From assembly GCA_963682055.1 (NCBI GenBank), contig OY821742.1, positions 33,513,060-33,577,059 of the forward strand: a stretch of 64,000 nt of DNA, in the 5' to 3' direction. This document shows positions 1 through 8,662 of the stretch, one piece after another. The stretch is from Primula veris. Its lineage: Eukaryota > Streptophyta > Magnoliopsida > Ericales > Primulaceae. Within the stretch, counting starts at the first letter, position 1. The number at the start of each line of letters is the position of its first letter. A model generated the notes under the pieces. It was not told the origin of the DNA and ran no database searches. It was given only the letters and a program-made list of their open reading frames with translations. The position numbers and the translations under genes are program-made.

Positions 1-433
1 GCAGTGGTGACTCCAATGTCTAATGACGTGGTTTAACCGAAGTAACTCGCGACTTCGAATCATCAATCAAATTCATCTTCATGTCGATGTGCAACTCTTT
101 CACTCAAGCCACTCAAATCATTTTATTCACTGGCCCATCGGATGTCCTCGCTTTCGACTTCTTATGAATGTGTCTCTTGCTCGGCTTCTTGTCGACTTGC
201 TTCGCTTGTCTTTGAAACACTTCACAATCTTTCTTTTAGTTATCCACTCTCGGCAATACGGCCCGTTGCCAAGTATTGGTACTCTTCATTCCAAACGACT
301 TATCCACATCTTCCAACCCTATCTTCCCACGGTTGGGTTTCTTCATAGAAGTTTTCAAACTATCGAGCTTGTCACCAACTACTGACAAGATATGATGAAC
401 TGATGTAGAATAACCTATGGACCCTCGTGTCAC

Positions 434-1061
434 TCAAGGTCCACTATTTATGACTGAAGTTTCGCACGACTTCTTTGTCACTCCCACTGTTTCCTTCGAA
501 ATATAACCTTGCAAGAAAGTAACACTCTTCTTACACAAAGAACAAACCCGATCTTCACTCGAACCCGATCTTGTTAGCGATTTTACAATCACCTTTTCAC
601 GAATGACACTCCTGGTCACGTACAAGTTGCTAACCAAATTATTGCATTCAATCACAAGGCTTCCACGTGTAACCTTCCATGTCCCATTACCAAACGAAGT
701 AAAATACCCATCTTTATCGAGTGTTCCTACGAAGATCAAATTTTTCTTCAATCTAGGAACATGTCGCACCTTGTTCAACTTCCAAACACACCCGTTCGGA
801 CTTTGGATCGTCATATCGCCCATATTCATAATATATAAGGCCTCTCCGTTAGCCAAGTAAACCTTTCCTAATTTTACCTCTCACATAACCTTCGAACAAC
901 TCATGATTCGAAGTACTATGGAATGAAGCATCCGAATCGAAGAACCAATTATCGAGACAATCAACACCCACATATAAAGCATCACCTGATCTTTTTGGCT
1001 GATTTTCCTGTTCATCTTTGGAGCCGAAAAATAAATGCTGATTTGGCCAATATTGTGACAA
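434..1061 (-). pseudogene. Copia protease and GAG-pre-integrase, disabled
   Basis: Two overlapping minus-strand pieces. At 849-1061 the protease motif reads WFFDSDASFHST where the family has DSGASFH, so the catalytic Asp-Ser-Gly triad has Gly changed to Asp. At 434-856 the sequence continues with GDMTIQSPNGCVWKLNKV and VRHVPRLKKNLIFVGTLD, the conserved stretch between protease and GAG-pre-integrase, then GTWKVTRGSLVIE. The two pieces need a frame change at about 850. Further left (1-433) only shifted, unrecognisable coding remnants remain. The aspartic protease would have matured the polyprotein. Confidence 0.75.
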
Positions 1062-1063
1062 TT

Positions 1064-1780
1064 AAAACACTCGGCGGTCTTGTGCCAATCAAACGGACCC
1101 TATTTTGTCCGTCTTTGTCTATCTCGTGACTGAGATCTACCTCTACGACTCCCACTCGAACCTACATTCAACATGAAACCGTCGGAGTCCACATAAGACT
1201 CCCTCGTATCCTTCCTCCTAACCTCCTCGGCTAGTACACTATCACGAACAGTATTAAAAGTTAACCTTTCTTTCCTAATCGAGTTGCTAATAGCTGCAAT
1301 TATGGGCTCCCAACTATTAGGCAATGATGCCAACAATATCAAAGACCCGACTTCATCATCAAAATCAATATCGACACTATCTAATTGATTTACGGTATTG
1401 CTAAACAAGTTCAAATGCTTAGCTACTTGTGTATTCTACGCCATTCTCAAATTGAACAACGTTTTCATCAAAGATGCCTTGTTGTTTGCCATAGGCTTCT
1501 CATACATGTCTGATAGGACATCCATCATTCCTTTCGTCGTTGACTCTTTTGCAACATTGTGTGTGACACTCCACGACAATGTTAGGCGGATCACTCCCAA
1601 TACCTGCTGATCAAGAAGATTCCAATTGTCATGTCATACCTGTCGGTGTCGCATCAATAAACGGTTGATGGATCTTTCTGCCATACAAGTAGTCTTCTAT
1701 TTGCATTCTATAAAACCCAAAGTCTTGGTCATTAAACTTCACAATCCCGTGGGGTGACTTATCCTCAGCAGCCATTGTTT
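1064..1780 (-). pseudogene. Copia gag polyprotein, disabled
   Basis: The reading begins near 1774 with an ATG followed by AAEDKSPHGIVKFNDQDFGF, then the gag motif of a short acidic N-terminus and an IEDYLYGRKIHQP segment. The middle has several stops and at least one frameshift. The best open stretch is 1100-1414 (104 codons), which carries LILLASLPNSWEPIIAAISN, the typical gag C-terminal half (normally L.SLP.S...), followed by an Arg/Ser-rich tail (GSSGSRRGRSQSRDRQRR) that precedes the zinc knuckle. The knuckle (about 1064-1090) is degraded. Gag would form the virus-like particle; this copy cannot encode it. Confidence 0.75.
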
Positions 1781-1822
1781 ATACCCTAATCTAGGATCCT
1801 AACCTAGAGCTCTGATACCAAT

Positions 1823-2092
1823 TGTTGTGGGTCTGGCCGCTTACCTAACCCAGGTTTAAGCAATAGTAAAGCGGAAATAGAGATATTCGAAACTAGCATT
1901 AATAAAGATAGATAAATCGCACACAAATAATAAAGCAATAAAGAGACAAGAGTTTTTAACGAGTTTCACCCGGAATGTGTCTAAGTACTCGGTACTGCTA
2001 CAGTAGGGTTTTATATTAATAATCATTGGTGTATATATGTGGATATATATTCTCATATCTCCTTGATGTGGGATTATATGTGTAACCTAACA
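1823..2092 (-). repeat. 5' LTR of the left-edge Copia element
   Basis: About 270 bp with TG...CA termini and short terminal inverted repeats (TGTT/AACA). It lies directly upstream, in minus orientation, of the PBS-like sequence TGGTATCAGAGCTC at about 1809-1821, which matches the 3' end of initiator tRNA-Met as usual for plant Copia elements. The partner LTR is outside the window. Confidence 0.8.
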
Positions 2093-2486
2093 CGTTGTGT
2101 CTTCAACTAATTTGTTTTTACAAATGCCGTGAATTTTTCTGGTTTTAGTTTGTACTCAGAACATAGATGTCAAAAGATTTCGTCTGTTGTCTTTGTTTTA
2201 GATGCATATGTTTTTATCAAAGACTACCAAAAAAATTTATGTTTCCGGAGCTGCATATCTTCAACATGCAAAAGTCAATAAGGCAATGTCAAATGCTCGA
2301 TAATCAGCATAGTTAACATGTTAATAACCTTCTTTTGTACCCCAATACTTAAAATATTCATTATATCCTTGAGTTTATTTTATTTAAAATATAGTGCAAT
2401 GAACTTTTGTCACCATAGTCTATTTAGTTCTAGTAGGTTTAACTAAATTACGGTAACTATCATAGTCTCATATCATTGCTTCACAT
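2093..2486 (+). repeat. Dispersed repeat A, copy 1
   Basis: About 395 bp closely similar, in the same orientation, to 5605-6002. Its first ~260 bp also match 44005-44262. Landmarks are TTTGTACTCAGAACAT at the left, TTTCCGGAGCTGC in the middle and CATAGTCTCATATCATTGC at the right end. Its left edge is cut by the Copia LTR ending at 2092. It lacks TG...CA ends, PBS or PPT, so it is not an obvious LTR. I do not recognise the family. Confidence 0.75.
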
Positions 2487-3335
2487 TCCCCATACCGTCT
2501 CTTTTTCTTTGCCCATGTCAGCTTCTCTTTTTCAACATCTTTCTTCTTTTGCTGTATCTTTCCCAACTTTAGCAGCAACCACTTTCTCAACAGACTGACC
2601 TTTACTTGATTTGTAAATCTGAATACCCTTGCTTGTAGCAGCAACTTTCTTCTTTGTACATGCACCCTTGCCCTTTTTCCCTTTGCTACTTTTAACAGTT
2701 GCAATTTCCTTTAAGGAACCATCTTCATTAACAGTTTTCAATATTGGTTAGTGGAATAAAAATGATATACTTTTTCAACAGTAGCATTTTTACCCAAGAA
2801 TTCCCTACTTTTTTTTAACAGAACCTGAAGAGCAACTGCTTATTTGTCTAAAGTCATCCTAGTTTCTGTGATTTCTTCCATTTTTGAGCCACATAGACTT
2901 CAACAAAATTTACATTTCTGCTAGATGCAACAAAGGTGAGACTAAGAGTAGGAGTTGCAGTTTTTGGTGCATTAGCATTTTTAAAACTTGGAATGTCAAA
3001 GACATGACCATCGGCTACCTTAGAAAATAGAATAGAGGAAGGAATATCAATTATTCCAGAGTTTTCAGAAACTTTGCTCCCTTTAAGCTAAGAGAAAATT
3101 GGTTTTGTAATAAGTGAAGGATAGGGAAAAATCTCATGAACAGAGTTTATATTGGCATAGCTCCAAATTTTATCAAAAACATGTTTTCCAAAATTCAACT
3201 TCATCTGAGTTACAACCCTATAGAGAAACCTAGCAATTTTTTTTAAAAGAGCTGTTTTCTTAGTAGGTAACCAATTGATAGTATAGTTTTTTTGCCATAA
3301 CACACAGTAAGATAGTTTATGAGGATTGCTCTTTC
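2487..3335 (-). pseudogene. Decayed 'putative plant transposon protein' ORF (relative of the SIRE ORF2)
   Basis: Minus-strand relic. Positions 3088-3303 read FLYRVVTQMKLNFGKHVFDK and then FPYPSLITKPIF, which align with FLYRIMSSLPIDFGTHVFNL and LPFPCLITGVIM in the intact 428-codon ORF at 30228-31514. Positions 2468-2741 give a Lys-rich tail (KGKKGKGACTKKKVAATSKG), the counterpart of the charged C-terminus of that ORF. Frameshifts and stops separate the pieces. It is also very similar at nucleotide level to 40300-40480. The domain resembles the Pfam family described as putative plant transposon protein (Transposase_32, from memory); its biochemical role is unknown. It lies beside the PMD inverted repeat, as the second relic does at 40-41 kb. 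Confidence 0.6.
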
Positions 3336-4366
3336 ATTTACCGTTTTCTCTGCCACCCCATCATTGCATTTTCAATAGCACTAGACTCGAAACGCGGAGG
3401 ATGAATAGGTATTTGAGGTCGTGTAAAAGTAGAAGAGGCAGCAATATCCTCACTTATAGTCTTATTCTTCTTCCGACTACTCAAGTGAATTCTTAAGAAA
3501 CACCTATCACTAAATTCAATATGTTCATTACCCAACCTCAAATTGTTCCACTAGGTCTGATACCTTCTCGTGATACTAGTTATAAACACCTTTCACGGTA
3601 TGTGAAGTTTTTTTAGCTCTGAGGACCTATTGAACCTTTGCCAACTAACTTCGGGGTTCTCTAAGAACTAGCTACTTTCCTGGGGATATCTTGATGTATT
3701 CCAAATTGCATCGAAACACGAAACGAAAAATATAATTCAATACAACTTGTCCCTACTAGACTAGATACCCTCACAAGTTTAGCGAAAGACTTGTAGTCTT
3801 CACACATATCTAGAAAAATCGTGACCCATTGTTCATTTTTTGGGTAGAAATCACATTTTTCGGCCATGCTATAACAGATAGATTACCATTCTCACATTGT
3901 CTGCATTTGATACACTCCCAATGTTTTTCCAACAACCCATTCTCGACTCACTGTCAATTCTAGAGCTGGGTCGTGGCCTTTATGATGGAAATCTTTCTCA
4001 TACACAAATTTGAATATACTACATTTGTGCACATAGCTTAAGTCCCTCCTCATCTATCTTTTTATCACTCATATTAACAATTTTTTCCTACAATGGGGAA
4101 AGGGCCATCCGCTTTCCCTTAGAGAGTGCTAAACTAATTTTGTGCAAATGTTTCCCAACGGTATCATGGGAAACCGGGATGACGTGACGAGAAAGATACA
4201 ACACAAGGAAGTCCACACGTTCAACATGACTAATGTTTCCCCATAAACGCACTCATGCACATTGGCCGGGTTTTTTTGGCACTTCCTCAAGTTGAGCTCC
4301 TTTCTCACCTTCAATGGACATAACCAATAATTTAAAGAAGGAAATGTAGAATTCCATCATATATTT
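3336..4366 (-). pseudogene. Plant mobile domain (PMD) pseudogene, left arm of inverted repeat 1
   Basis: Minus-strand remnant of an aminotransferase-like plant mobile domain protein (PF10536-type; MAIN/MAIL1 relatives and transposon-borne copies). Visible pieces: at 4129-4314 a degraded version of the segment preserved at 42056-42607, and at 3661-3867 DMCEDYKSFAKLVRVSSLVG followed by SFRVSMQFGIHQDIP, matching the family pattern V.MQFG.DQDIP. At 3338-3541 a downstream linker can be read. The frames are broken repeatedly. The arm is the reverse complement of 4374-5345. PMD proteins are linked to silencing and meristem maintenance or are carried by transposons; this copy cannot make a full protein. 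Confidence 0.7.
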
Positions 4367-4373
4367 TAACTTA

Positions 4374-5345
4374 TTTTATATGATGAAATTCTACATTTCC
4401 TTGTTTAAAATATTGCTTTTGTCCATTGAAGGACAAAAAGAAGCTCGACAAGAGGAAGAGCCGAAAAGTCTCCTAGTCAATGTGGATGAGTGTGTTCACG
4501 CAAAACGGTAGTCATGTTGTGCATGTGGCCTTCCTTGTATTGGGTCTCTCTTGTCACACTATTGGGAAACATTTGCACAAAATTGGTTTAGCACTCTCCC
4601 ATGAAAGAGGTTGGCCCTAGTCCCTGCGGTAGTTTCCTACATATACTGCAACCTAAAAACACTAAAAAAAACTGAGTATGAGTGAAGAAATGGTAGATCA
4701 GGAGAGACTTAAGCTATGGCACAAATACAATATGTTCATAATTGGGAATGGGAAAATTTCCAGCACTAAGGCCACGACCCAACTCTAGAATTGACGGTGA
4801 GCCAATAATGGGTTCTTGGAAGACTATTGGGAGTGTATAAAATGCGGAGAATGTGAGAATGGTATCAATCTGCTGGTGAGAAGTTTGTTTGGCGGCCTTA
4901 TATCATGGCCGGAAATTTTGATTTCTACCCAAAAAAGGAACAATGTGTCTCGATTTCTCCAAATATGTGCGAAGACTACAAGTCTTTCACTAAACTTATG
5001 AGGGTATCTAGTCTAGTAGGGCCAAGTTGTATTGACTTATACTTTCCATTTCTTGTTTTGATGCAATTTGGATTCGATCAAGATATACCTTGAAAAGTAG
5101 CTAGTTCTGAGAGAACCACTGCAGTTGCTTGGGAAATGTTCAATAAGTCCTCGGAAGTTGAAAAAATCACATCCCGTGGAGGGTGTTTATAGCTAATATC
5201 ACGAGAAGGTATCAACCTGGTAGAAAATTTTGAAGTTGGGTAATGAACATATTGAATCTAGTGATAGACGTTTCTTAAGAATCCCCTAGAGTAGTCGGAA
5301 GAAGAATAAGACTATAAGTGACGACATTGCTACCTCTTCTACTTT
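4374..5345 (+). pseudogene. PMD pseudogene, right arm of inverted repeat 1
   Basis: Plus-strand copy facing away from the left arm. Pieces seen: LVRSLFGGLISW at 4875-4912, DFYPKKEQCVSISPNMCEDY plus FTKLMRVSSLVGPSCIDLYF at 4905-5093, and the motif LMQFGFDQDIP before a stop. Compared with the 42770-43500 copy it lacks roughly 23 bp in the segment around 4555, and stops interrupt all frames. The axis between the arms (about 4366-4374, within an AT-rich stem) is shared with the second inverted repeat at 42.7 kb, so both derive from one founding inverted duplication. Confidence 0.7.
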
Positions 5346-5604
5346 TACACCACCTCAAATACCTATTGTCACATAGAAGTCTTGACTCAAGTAAAGGTTC
5401 TATGTTGAATATTCAAGTTAATGGGTACTACCTCATTTTATCGAGTTCTTGATTTTCAGCCGACCATTGTATGAAAAGGGCAAAGGGAATTAAGCAACAA
5501 CTTTGGTTTGTTAAGAAATGGTAAATATGAGGCTATTGATTTTGATGTATTCAAGTGAATCTAAGTATGTTGTAAATACGCATGAGCCTCCACATGCAGT
5601 AGTT
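5346..5604 (+). repeat. Flank shared by the two PMD inverted repeats
   Basis: Starting with a match to ACATAGAAGTCTTGACTCAA, this non-coding stretch continues collinearly with 43750-44004 (with small indels) and leads into repeat A in both places. It shows that the similarity between the two loci extends beyond the PMD arms. No coding potential is seen. Confidence 0.65.
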
Positions 5605-6002
5605 AGTTTTGTCTTCAACTAATTTGTTTTAACAAATGTCATGTATTTCTCTTGTTTTAGTTTGTACTCAGAACATGGATGCCAAAAGATTTCGTCAGTT
5701 GTCTTTGTTTTAGATGCATATGTTTTATAAAAGACTACCAACAAATTTGTGTTTCCGGAGCAGCGTATCTTCTACATGCAAAAGTCATTAGGGCAATGTA
5801 AAATGTTCGATAATCAGCACAGTTAACATGTTAGTAACCTTATTTTGTACCCTGATACTTATACTACTCATTATATCCTTGAGTTTATTTTATTTGAAAT
5901 ATAGTTCAATGAACTTTTCTCACCATACTCTACTTAGTTCTAGTAGGTTTAACTAGATTACAGTAACTATCATAGTCTCATATTATTGCTTCACGTTCCC
6001 CC
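5605..6002 (+). repeat. Dispersed repeat A, copy 2
   Basis: Full copy of the ~395-bp repeat also seen at 2093-2486, with the same orientation and the same internal landmarks. Copies 1 and 2 flank the transposon-ORF relic and PMD inverted repeat as direct repeats 3.5 kb apart. Copy 3 (44005-44262) is truncated by an LTR retrotransposon insertion. Confidence 0.75.
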
Positions 6003-6031
6003 AAACTTTTCTTTTTTTTTTTAGGCTTGCT

Positions 6032-6700
6032 TACTTCTTATATTTCTTTTAAGTGGCACCTTCTTGTACTCTCTAAGGTCATCATAAAAGGGCAACTGAC
6101 CTTGCATTCTCTATGGTTCTAAATGTTCTCATTTTTTCTAGTGCCGACTCTCATATATGTGTTTGGGGCACTAACGGATGGGAAAAACAAACTAGAAAAT
6201 ACTTGGATATTCCAACTGGCCGGTCGTCATCCCCTCTCACGGATACATACGCACAATTTCACCATGATCCGTTTCAGTTACTAGATGTAAATGAAACTCA
6301 GATAGCTAGCTATATACGAAGCTCCAAAGCTAGTATGTATTAAACAGAGGGTTTCTTATGAAGATAGTGGTCCAATTACGCATGCTATGTATTCATGTGA
6401 TGGTCAGTCAGTTTTTGTTTTTTTTTAAAGTGGAAGCAATTGCATTTTTAATGCACCATCTCTGCAATTGAGATGTCGCATTACTCCCAGCTCATATCTG
6501 CGTACTAACCCAAGTTTGCAAGGTCATCCAGTTGTTGTAGTGACACATCCATCTAACCCTAATCTGTTCGCATCGAGGCTATCGGAAGATGGAGTTTACA
6601 TACTCACGCCACAAGAAGGTGAAAGAAAGTGGGGCCCAGTTAGAAAAACTATGGCAGTGAATACATACGGTATTTATCGCTCAATTTGTTTATAATGAGC
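6032..6700 (+). pseudogene. TOPLESS/TPR corepressor WD40-region pseudogene, copy A
   Basis: The C-terminal WD40 part of a TOPLESS-family transcriptional corepressor. Readable text: ATDLAFSMVLNVLIFSSADS, ICVWGTNGWEKQTRKYLDIP, QFHHDPFQLLDVNETQIASY (6113-6343), then in another frame SYEDSGPITHAMYSCDGQSV, a poly-T-rich break near 6420, and LQLRCRITPSSYLRTNPSLQ through a HPSNPNLFASRLSEDGVYIL tail ending GERKWG (6468-6640). The order matches TPL/TPR proteins. At least two frameshifts and stops disable it. No intron interrupts ~190 codons, which hints at a retrocopy, but I cannot check intron positions in the parent gene. Copy B lies at 62487-62921. Confidence 0.8.
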
Positions 6701-6976
6701 AGAGTTAAAAATAAAGAGAATAAATATTATCCTAGAGGCTGTCAAGGTGTGTATATACAAGTGATTATAAGAATGGAGAAGCTGGTGATGATTCGCCTAA
6801 TTATAGTCTACATAATATAGACACTTTATATAGGTGTTCTCTTCGATCTTAATATTCACCTTTTTAAGTTTTCCCTGGAAATATGGTTTTTCTTCTGAAG
6901 AGATCTCCCCGGTTGGCTCTTTACTCCCATGAGAGAATTTGAGTTCTCACTCTTCCGAGGATCATGATAAAAAAAA
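6701..6976 (+). other. Spacer between TOPLESS and UBC pseudogenes
   Basis: Positions 6701-6830 are shared with copy B at 62880-62921 and 63433-63516 (landmark GGAGAAGCTGGTGATGATTC), so this tail was already attached to the TOPLESS fragment before duplication. From about 6835 to 6976 no similarity or coding signal is seen. Confidence 0.5.
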
Positions 6977-7485
6977 GTGGAATGGCTGATGGGACTGCTT
7001 CGATACCACTTTCATCAAATAATGATGTTAATGAAGAGGCTGTTACTGCGAATTTTCAAAATTTTATCACAATTTGACACCGTTGAAGATTTCTCAGGCC
7101 ATCATTTTCTGAACAGTGTCTGTGCTGTGCAGTGGACACCAAGGAACTCGACGAAGAGAATACAAGAGGAATGGAAGGAACTGAGAAATACATGCCTGGG
7201 TATGTGAATCAAGGATTGAGCTTTTAAGGGCCGCCATTGTTGGAGCTGAAGGGACTCCTTATCATGACGGTCTCTTCTTTTTTGATCTTTTCTTTTCCAC
7301 TAAATACCCAAATGTCCCACCACTTGTGAACTACCACCTTGGCGATCTTGGAATAAATTCTAACTCTTATAGCTGCGGAAAAGTATAACTCATCCTTCTC
7401 AATACTTGGACTGGTCACCACCATAATTGAACAATGGATCCCTTTATGTATTAACCATTCTTCAAGTTTTGGTATTAATACATGC

Positions 7486-7728
7486 TGTGACGACCCAGAT
7501 TTCCTGAAAGGAATTTCTGTGGTGCGGTGTTGTGCGTCAGTCCCACATCGCCCAGATATGAGAGTACTCCTATTAACAAGGCCTTTTAAAGCCGTGCGGC
7601 ACAACAGCGAGGACGAAACTCCATAGTTAAGCGTGCTTAACTTGGAGTAGTACCAGGATGGGTGACCAAAGCGGACAATATTGTTGATACGGGCATAGCG
7701 GTTCGGTCCGTAGGGCCGGGTCGTTACA
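7486..7728 (+). mobile_element. Cassandra TRIM solo LTR
   Basis: 243 bp beginning TGTGACGACCC and ending GGGTCGTTACA, so an 11-bp imperfect terminal inverted repeat with TG...CA ends. Flanked by perfect 5-bp direct repeats CATGC (7481-7485 and 7729-7733). It contains the 5S rRNA-derived segment diagnostic of Cassandra LTRs. No PBS, PPT or second LTR follows, so it is a solo LTR left by LTR-LTR recombination. It sits inside the UBC pseudogene, whose reading continues across the target site. Orientation is set by collinearity with the TRIM at 62922, which has a plus-strand PBS. Confidence 0.92.
7616..7668 (+). ncRNA. 5S rRNA-derived segment inside the Cassandra LTR
   Basis: Matches the second part of plant 5S rRNA from GAACTCC to GGATGGGTGACC with scattered changes. 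It includes sequences corresponding to the A-box (AGTTAAGCGTGCTT at about 7625) and C-box (GTACCAGGATGGGTGACC) of the internal pol III promoter. The first third of 5S rRNA is not recognisable, so this is not a functional 5S gene but the domesticated module of Cassandra elements. It could in principle still bind TFIIIA or direct pol III initiation. Confidence 0.85.
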
Positions 7729-7790
7729 CATGCTCTAATTCAGAATGAGAAACCTTATTTTAACAAGCCTGGGTTTGAAATAAGGCCTTC

Positions 7791-8514
7791 AATATAATAA
7801 AAGAACTCACATAAATTAAAGTATTATACCTCTAGGCTATGTGGGCACCCTGAGGGGTCTGCCTTTAATTAGAATAATGGTTCTTCATTATCTTTCACAA
7901 GCCCAAATTCACCGAGAAGAACTTCAACTTTTTAGCTATTGTTAAACGAAATAAGACGAAAGGCTGAGCTTCTAGAACGTCGGTAAATGAAGCAATTTGA
8001 CAACAGAAAACAGATAAATAGAAAGAAAATTTATTGGAGACAAAATGTAGCAAGATAAAATTACAACTCTTTTTAAGAGTATTGATAGATCTCTTCAGAA
8101 TGAAAACCGTATTTCCAGGGCAAGATAAAAGAAGTTGAATTTCATGTGAGACAGTATCATAGAAAAACGGTCATGTACCAAGCCAAGGAAATTTCCTTGT
8201 AAAAAATCTCATCAATTGATAACAATGTAAGATCTCATTTCCAGAAAAATTAGGAGCTACAAAGTTCAAATTTGATCCAAACAATTTGCACGTGTTGCGA
8301 CTAGTATACACATTCAGATTTACTGGGTTACCCACTCCTGACTTTACAAAATATACACTCCAAAAAAAGACTTTACAAAACAATTTTTTTTAAAAATCAC
8401 TATATGATTTTTCAAAACAGAAAATTTCTGCTTGCAAATAAACAATCCCTTTAGAACCATTTTGTATTTTGGAACTAACAACTATAACTAAGCTAAATCT
8501 TGAGGGAAATAAAC
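7791..8514. other. No recognisable feature
   Basis: AT-rich DNA between the UBC pseudogene and a possible exon. Only short random ORFs; I see no domain, repeat or RNA gene. Confidence 0.5.
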
Positions 8515-8662
8515 ATATACCTTAATATATCTGGTAAACCGCTTATTTGCTTGAAAACTGGTAACTTGTTGATGATATGTTTTATCCTTTTTGCCTTTAT
8601 CTTCTTCCGCTTCTACCTTCTCCTCGTCCATTTCCATTTTCGTTGAAGCAAGTGCTGTTGTT
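8515..8662 (-). other. Possible isolated exon, unrecognised
   Basis: On the minus strand a continuous reading of about 48 codons contains KMEMDEEKVEAEEDKGKKDK followed by QQVTSFQANKRFTRYIK. It is preceded by a plausible 3' splice site (...AACAG at about 8663) and followed directly by GTATATG, a plausible donor. The composition (acidic/lysine-rich then basic) looks protein-like. I do not recognise the protein and see no neighbouring exon, so this may be a remnant or chance. Confidence 0.25.

Larger units (their letters stand above)
1..2092 (-). mobile_element. Copia LTR retrotransposon, 5' part (LTR, PBS, gag, start of pol), cut by left edge
   Basis: Read on the minus strand, this is a 5' LTR (1823-2092), a primer-binding site, gag, then protease and the GAG-pre-integrase region, running off the window at position 1. 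The right boundary is sharp: the LTR starts TGTTAGG on the minus strand and abuts a ~400-bp repeat whose other copies (5605 and 44005) are uninterrupted there. The coding part is broken by stops and frameshifts, so it is a dead copy. The integrase, RT and 3' LTR would lie left of the window, so the target duplication cannot be checked. The GAG-pre-integrase text resembles Tork/TNT1-like Copia proteins; that assignment is from memory. Confidence 0.85.
6977..7790 (+). pseudogene. PHO2/UBC23-type ubiquitin-conjugating enzyme pseudogene
   Basis: Pieces of the large plant E2 family (UBC23/24/25). In order: QFDTVEDFSGHHFL (about 7072-7110), KRIQEEWKELRNTC (about 7155-7195), LLRAAIVGAEGTPYHDGLFF and FDLFFSTKYPNVPPLVNYHL (about 7220-7340), NSNSYSCGKV followed by a stop, then LILLNTWTG (to about 7420). 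The reading is interrupted by a 243-bp Cassandra LTR at 7486-7728 and resumes with ALIQNEKPYFNKPGFE (about 7731-7785). In the family, CGKVCL holds the catalytic Cys; here that codon is TAA. At least one further frameshift lies near 7070. The upstream N-terminal domain of these ~900-residue enzymes is not visible. Intact homologues conjugate ubiquitin in phosphate homeostasis; this copy is dead. Confidence 0.8.

Noticed and set aside
2093..6002. LTR retrotransposon bounded by repeat A copies 1 and 2
   Set aside because: Repeat A lacks TG...CA ends, PBS and PPT, and repeat A also occurs outside this arrangement at 44005.
7616..7668. Functional 5S rRNA gene
   Set aside because: Only the latter part of 5S is present and it lies within LTR termini with a target duplication, so it is the Cassandra module.
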